DNA from: Spirochaetaceae bacterium
GTDB taxonomy: Bacteria > Spirochaetota > Spirochaetia > Treponematales > Breznakiellaceae
DNA: 27,659 nucleotides
Assembly (NCBI GenBank): GCA_031284645.1
Contig: JAITXS010000156.1
Location: 1-27,659, forward strand
Direction: 5' to 3'
The position numbers were made by a program, and so were the translations under genes. This document shows, piece after piece, positions 24,477-27,659 of the stretch. The number at the start of each line of letters is the position of its first letter. The stretch's first letter is position 1. Below the pieces are notes generated by a model. It saw nothing but the letters and a program-made list of their open reading frames with translations. It was not told the origin of the DNA and searched no databases.

Positions 24477-24720
24477 GGGGAATGGGGTCGGGGGTAGATC
24501 GGCAACCCTCTGATGTTACTAAACCCTCTACCCTTGCCCCTATTACCCTTCTCCTTGGGGTATAGGGTTTAGACTTTACCAGAAATCCTGTACCGTCCCT
24601 AACTCTCCTAACCCTTTGCTTCGGGGTATGGGATAGCGGATGTCTGATATTACTATACCCCAAACCCTAGACCCTACGACCCTTCTTTAAACCCTCCTAC
24701 CCTTACTTGGGATTGTTGGG
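24477..24720. repeat. Duplicated foldback element rich in ACCCT
   Basis: This non-coding stretch contains two diverged copies of a unit about 135 bases long. The shared core is TCTGATGTTACTAAACCC (24508-24525) and TCTGATATTACTATACCC (24643-24660), 16 of 18 identical. Each has a G-rich block on its left and an ACCCT-rich block on its right. A 15-pair foldback with one mismatch joins 24518-24532 to 24557-24571, and a perfect 7-pair one joins GGGGTAT (24623-24629) to ATACCCC (24655-24661). Three G4 runs occur at 24477-24493. No spacer pattern fits CRISPR. Confidence 0.6.
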
Positions 24721-24766
24721 TTAGTATATGACTGCTCATTCAAACTGAGAATTCTTTGGAGGCGGT

Positions 24767-25387
24767 ATGTCAAAAACAGAAATAATCTGCGGTATGGACG
24801 AGGCGGGCAGGGGCGCTCTTGCCGGCCCTGTGTGCGCTGCCGCGGTGATTTTAAGCGATGATTTCGCCCTGGATACCCTTGATGATTCAAAGAAATTATC
24901 AGAAGCAAAGAGAGAGGCTGCCGCGCTTCTTATTCGGGAGCAGGCGCTGGCTTGGGGCATAGGCTGGGCGGCACATAACGAAATAGATACCATCAATATC
25001 CTTAGGGCAAGCCTTCTTGCCATGAAACGTGCTTTTGAATTGATGCTGGAAAATATCACCGCCGCCAAATATCAAAGTGGACTGCAAACCCTCACCCGTG
25101 TCGATTTTATCAAAAAAATAACCGGAATAGCGGACGGCCTTTATATCCCTGATATCACAATACCCTGCCGAGCACTCATAAAAGCCGACAGCTTAATTCC
25201 CTCAGTCATGGCAGCCTCGATCCTTGCGAAAACAGCCCGCGATGCTGAAATGATCCGCCTTGAAAAACAGTATCCCGAATACAAATACAGCAAGCATAAA
25301 GGCTATCCCACCCGGGAACACAAAGATCTGCTTGTACAATTCGGCCCCTCGCCCATACAGAGAACAAGTTTTAAATGGCATTTATGA
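24767..25387 (+). CDS. rnhB: Ribonuclease HII
   Basis: RNase HII cuts RNA in RNA-DNA hybrids and removes single ribonucleotides from DNA. The 206-residue protein shows the motif GMDEAGRGALAGPV with D11 and E12, DDSKKLSEAKR, the third catalytic Asp in ADGLYIP (D123), KADSLIPSVMAASILAKTAR (fourth Asp D141) and the C-terminal HKGYPTREH. An insert of about 20 residues before D123 is longer than I expect for the family. The ATG at 24767 is well served by GGAGG (24758-24762). It follows the repeat element; no clear promoter was identified. Confidence 0.96.
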   Translation: MSKTEIICGMDEAGRGALAGPVCAAAVILSDDFALDTLDDSKKLSEAKREAAALLIREQALAWGIGWAAHNEIDTINILRASLLAMKRAFELMLENITAAKYQSGLQTLTRVDFIKKITGIADGLYIPDITIPCRALIKADSLIPSVMAASILAKTARDAEMIRLEKQYPEYKYSKHKGYPTREHKDLLVQFGPSPIQRTSFKWHL

Positions 25388-25430
25388 GAATAGGCCGCGA
25401 TAGTGAAGGAGGAGTGTGCCCGGCCCTAGC

Positions 25431-25458
25431 TTGCCGTCCTGCCCTTGCCGTCCTGCCC
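25431..25458 (+). repeat. Perfect 14-bp tandem repeat, two copies
   Basis: TTGCCGTCCTGCCC occurs at 25431-25444 and again directly at 25445-25458, immediately upstream of the -35 element of the sugar-binding gene. It may be a simple slippage product or a pair of regulator sites. Confidence 0.7.
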
Positions 25459-25459
25459 C

Positions 25460-25488
25460 TTGTATATATCCTTTATATCGCTTATACT
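25460..25488 (+). promoter_or_regulatory. Likely sigma-70 promoter for the ChvE-like operon
   Basis: TTGTAT (25460-25465) is followed after 17 bases by TATACT (25483-25488). The -10 is good and the -35 is only partly consensus. The predicted leader is about 50 bases and contains the GGAGGA at 25532-25537. Confidence 0.55.
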
Positions 25489-25544
25489 AAGTAGAAGAAC
25501 AGTTTTGTTTAAATTCTGATTTATCAATCATGGAGGAATTTTGA

Positions 25545-26609
25545 ATGAAGAAATTTTTATTGGCAGCTTTTGTAGCTTGTATCTCCTTAGTGGCCTGTCA
25601 GGGTGAAAAAAGCAATGTAGTTAAAATCGGTGTTTCAATGCCCACAAAGAGTCTTCAACGCTGGAACCAGGACGGTGCCAACATGAAGGCTCAGCTTGAA
25701 AAAGCCGGTTACACAGTTGATTTGCAGTATGCCGGTGATAATGATATCCCCACCCAGGTAAATCAAATCGAAAACATGATCGAAGGCAAATGTAAGGCGC
25801 TTGTCATCGCGGCAATCGACGGTTCTTCGTTAACCGAGGCGCTCAAATCGGCAAAAGAAAAAAATATTCCCGTCATTTCTTACGATCGGCTTATTATGAA
25901 CAGCGATGCGGTCAGCTACTATGCCACCTTTGACAACTACAAAGTCGGAACCATGCAGGGTCAATATCTTATTGATAAACTTGGTTTGGCAGGCGGCGCA
26001 GGTCCTTTTAATATTGAATGTTTTACCGGTGATGCGGCGGATAACAATGTCAACTTCTTCTTTGGCGGCGCAATGGATACCTTGCGGCCCTACCTGGACA
26101 GCGGCAAACTTGTTGTTCTTTCGGGACAGACCGAAAAAGCGCAGTGCGCGACAGAAAACTGGTCAAACCAGAAATCACAGGAGCGCATGGAAAACCTCAT
26201 TACAACCTATGGTTATGCGCCGGGCGGCACAAAACTTGACGCAGTGCTTTGCTCCAATGATTCAACGGCCAATGGTGTTACAACCGCGCTTCTTGCCGCC
26301 GGTTACACCAAAGACAATATTCCGATAATCACCGGACAGGACTGTGATATTCCTTCGGTTAAAAATTTAATCGCGGGCGTTCAGTCAATGTCTGTCTTCA
26401 AAGATACCCGTACCCTTGCGACAAAAGTTGTCGAAATGGTTGAGTCAATCATGAAGGGCAGCACTCCTGATATCAACGACACCGGCACCTACAACAATGG
26501 CACGGGCGTTATTCCCTCATACCTCTGCACACCGGTTATTGTTACAATCGACAACTACAAAGAAACTTTGTTTGATTCAGGTTATTATAAACCGGAGCAA
26601 ATTCAGTAG
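25545..26609 (+). CDS. ChvE-like sugar-binding lipoprotein of a multiple-monosaccharide ABC transporter
   Basis: This 354-residue binding protein delivers sugars to an ABC importer. Its lipoprotein signal ends at SLVAC (Cys18), typical of binding proteins tethered to the inner membrane in spirochaetes. Family features are VKIGVSMPTKSLQRWNQDG, the IPTQVNQIENMI segment, VISYDRLI, YYATFDNYKVGTMQGQYLI, IECFTGDAADNN and ITGQDCDIPSVKNLI. These agree with the ChvE/MmsE branch rather than with the RbsB branch of the first binding protein. The start is ATG 25545 with GGAGGA seven bases upstream. The following ABC ATPase has the matching family, so the pair forms an operon whose permease should lie beyond the window. 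Substrates in this family include arabinose, galactose, glucose and xylose; the sequence does not decide which. Confidence 0.93.
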   Translation: MKKFLLAAFVACISLVACQGEKSNVVKIGVSMPTKSLQRWNQDGANMKAQLEKAGYTVDLQYAGDNDIPTQVNQIENMIEGKCKALVIAAIDGSSLTEALKSAKEKNIPVISYDRLIMNSDAVSYYATFDNYKVGTMQGQYLIDKLGLAGGAGPFNIECFTGDAADNNVNFFFGGAMDTLRPYLDSGKLVVLSGQTEKAQCATENWSNQKSQERMENLITTYGYAPGGTKLDAVLCSNDSTANGVTTALLAAGYTKDNIPIITGQDCDIPSVKNLIAGVQSMSVFKDTRTLATKVVEMVESIMKGSTPDINDTGTYNNGTGVIPSYLCTPVIVTIDNYKETLFDSGYYKPEQIQ

Positions 26610-26622
26610 GCAGTAATTAAAA

Positions 26623-26667
26623 GCCCGCATTTGCGGGCAGTATCCAATAAGCCCGCGCACTGCGGGC
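26623..26667 (+). repeat. Two similar intercistronic hairpins between binding protein and ATPase genes
   Basis: GCCCGC/GCGGGC stems occur twice: 26623-26628 with 26633-26638, and 26651-26656 with 26662-26667. Both copies are set in AAGCCCGC and GCGGGCAG contexts, 28 bases apart. No T run follows. Such repeats after a binding-protein gene commonly protect the upstream mRNA and lower downstream expression, as in malE-malF; here that is inference. Confidence 0.7.
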
Positions 26668-26748
26668 AGCGCCCATGATTCGTAAAGAATGTAAGAGATA
26701 ACCGTTTGGTTGGTTTATGTTCTTTGCGCTTATTAAGGAGATGAGACA

Positions 26749-27659
26749 GTGGCAGAACAACTGCTTCAGATGAAAGCGATTACCAAAACGTTTTCCGGTG
26801 TCTATGCGCTGAGTGATGTCAACCTTTCCATTGAAAAAGGCGAGATACATGCCTTAGTCGGCGAAAACGGTGCCGGAAAATCAACATTGATGAACGTGCT
26901 AAGCGGTGTCTATCCGTTTGGAAGCTACTCCGGCGAGATTCATTTTAACAATGAATTATGCGAATTTCATACGATAAAACAAAGTGAAAAAAAAGGCATC
27001 GTTATAATCCATCAGGAATTGGCGCTTATTCCGTATTTAAGCATTGGCGAAAATTTATTTTTGGGCAATGAACGGGGATCGTATTTTGACATCAATTGGG
27101 ATATAACGTATGCTTCGGCGGAAATTTTGTTAAACGATGTGGGCTTACACGAAGATCCGCGTACCTTAATCAAAGATATTGGCGTCGGCAAGCAGCAATT
27201 AGTTGAAATAGCAAAAGCTCTTGCAAAAGATGTTCGTCTGTTAATACTTGATGAGCCGACCGCTTCCCTTAACGAAACCGACTCCAAACACCTCTTGGAC
27301 CTCTTGTTAGAGCTTAAAAGGAATGGCGTAACGAGCATCATTATTTCGCACAAACTAAACGAAGTTTCCTATGTTGCAGACCGGATTACCGTTATACGAG
27401 ATGGAACGGTTATTACAACGCTGGATAAAAAAACCGATTCGTTTGACGAAGGCACTATTATCAAAGCGATGGTTGGACGCAGTCTTACCGACCGCTTCCC
27501 CAAACGCGTTCCAAAAATCGGGGGCGTTTCGTTTGAGGTAAAAAACTGGAATGTCTATCATCCCTTATACGAAGGGCGCAAAGTCTGCGACAATGTTAAT
27601 ATCAATGTCCGCAAGGGCGAAGTTGTCGGCATCTCAGGCCTTATGGGATCCGGACGCAC
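26749..27659 (+). CDS. Sugar ABC transporter ATP-binding protein (MglA/GguA type), 5' part
   Basis: An open frame starts at GTG 26749, with AAGGAG eight bases upstream, and runs off the right edge; about 303 residues are visible of roughly 500 expected. The first nucleotide-binding domain has Walker A GENGAGKST (38-46), a Q-loop in IHQELALIPYL, the MglA-type signature GVGKQQLVEIAKAL, Walker B LLILDEPTASL and the switch histidine in IIISHKLNEV. The second half-domain begins at the end with GEVVGISGLMGSGR. Two tandem ATPase domains in one chain are typical of carbohydrate uptake CUT2 transporters. It is the direct partner of the upstream ChvE-like protein. The specific symbol (gguA or mmsA) is likely but not proven without the permease. 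Confidence 0.92.
   Translation, partial: MAEQLLQMKAITKTFSGVYALSDVNLSIEKGEIHALVGENGAGKSTLMNVLSGVYPFGSYSGEIHFNNELCEFHTIKQSEKKGIVIIHQELALIPYLSIGENLFLGNERGSYFDINWDITYASAEILLNDVGLHEDPRTLIKDIGVGKQQLVEIAKALAKDVRLLILDEPTASLNETDSKHLLDLLLELKRNGVTSIIISHKLNEVSYVADRITVIRDGTVITTLDKKTDSFDEGTIIKAMVGRSLTDRFPKRVPKIGGVSFEVKNWNVYHPLYEGRKVCDNVNINVRKGEVVGISGLMGSGR

Noticed and set aside
24406..24663. Minus-strand ORF of 85 codons across the repeat region
   Set aside because: It is made largely from the ACCCT repeats and the end of the upstream gene; the product is low-complexity and arginine-rich.
24477..24720. CRISPR array
   Set aside because: Only two diverged cores 135 bases apart, with no regular repeat-spacer pattern and no cas gene.

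Overview
The window looks like a chromosomal segment of a free-living or gut-associated spirochaete of the Treponema type. The evidence is the mltG-dnaG-rpoD-zinc-ribbon order, an rpoD with a long insert between regions 1.2 and 2, a LysM protein of the style common in treponemes, several relaxed lipoprotein signal peptides, and moderate G+C. The presence of ilvD, an alpha-2-macroglobulin and sugar-uptake genes argues for a less reduced genome than T. pallidum. The assignment rests on remembered family features, not on a search.

Layout. 1-5391 (+): the C-terminal end of an MltG-like lytic transglycosylase, dnaG and rpoD (tightly packed or overlapping), a coiled-coil/zinc-ribbon protein, and the RNase P RNA gene, whose closing P1 helix runs straight into a T tract. 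5392-7517 (+): an AT-rich gap, a strong sigma-70 promoter, a monocistronic periplasmic sugar-binding protein with its own terminator, and an SGNH hydrolase. 7543-12647 (-): a run of five genes read as cmk, rpsA, an NtrC-type AAA+/Fis regulator lacking the GAFTGA loop, a membrane-anchored TPR-like protein, and a lipoprotein with no canonical start codon behind a G-rich leader. 12648-14934 (+): a divergent intergenic region with an 18-bp direct repeat, then a LysM protein that may be leaderless, overlapping thiI by 4 bases. 14976-21080 (-): a 2034-residue alpha-2-macroglobulin-type lipoprotein with an intact thioester motif. 21210-25387 (+): lspA, a structured leader, ilvD overlapping a compressed class III aminotransferase-like gene, a duplicated ACCCT-rich foldback region, and rnhB. 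25431-27659 (+): a tandem repeat, a promoter, a ChvE-like sugar-binding lipoprotein, two intercistronic hairpins, and the first part of the matching ABC ATPase, which runs off the window.

How it fits together. The left arm is core replication/transcription/RNA processing; the minus-strand run joins nucleotide kinase and ribosomal protein genes to an envelope-directed trio. Cell-envelope functions recur: MltG, the LysM protein, the macroglobulin, LspA (which would mature the lipoproteins seen here), and two sugar-binding proteins. The most unusual items are the GAFTGA-less regulator with its TPR/lipoprotein partners, the lipoprotein whose only well-placed start is ATC, the apparently PLP-lysine-free aminotransferase-like protein coupled to ilvD, and the duplicated foldback element before rnhB. 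No tRNA, CRISPR array, insertion sequence or prophage was seen.
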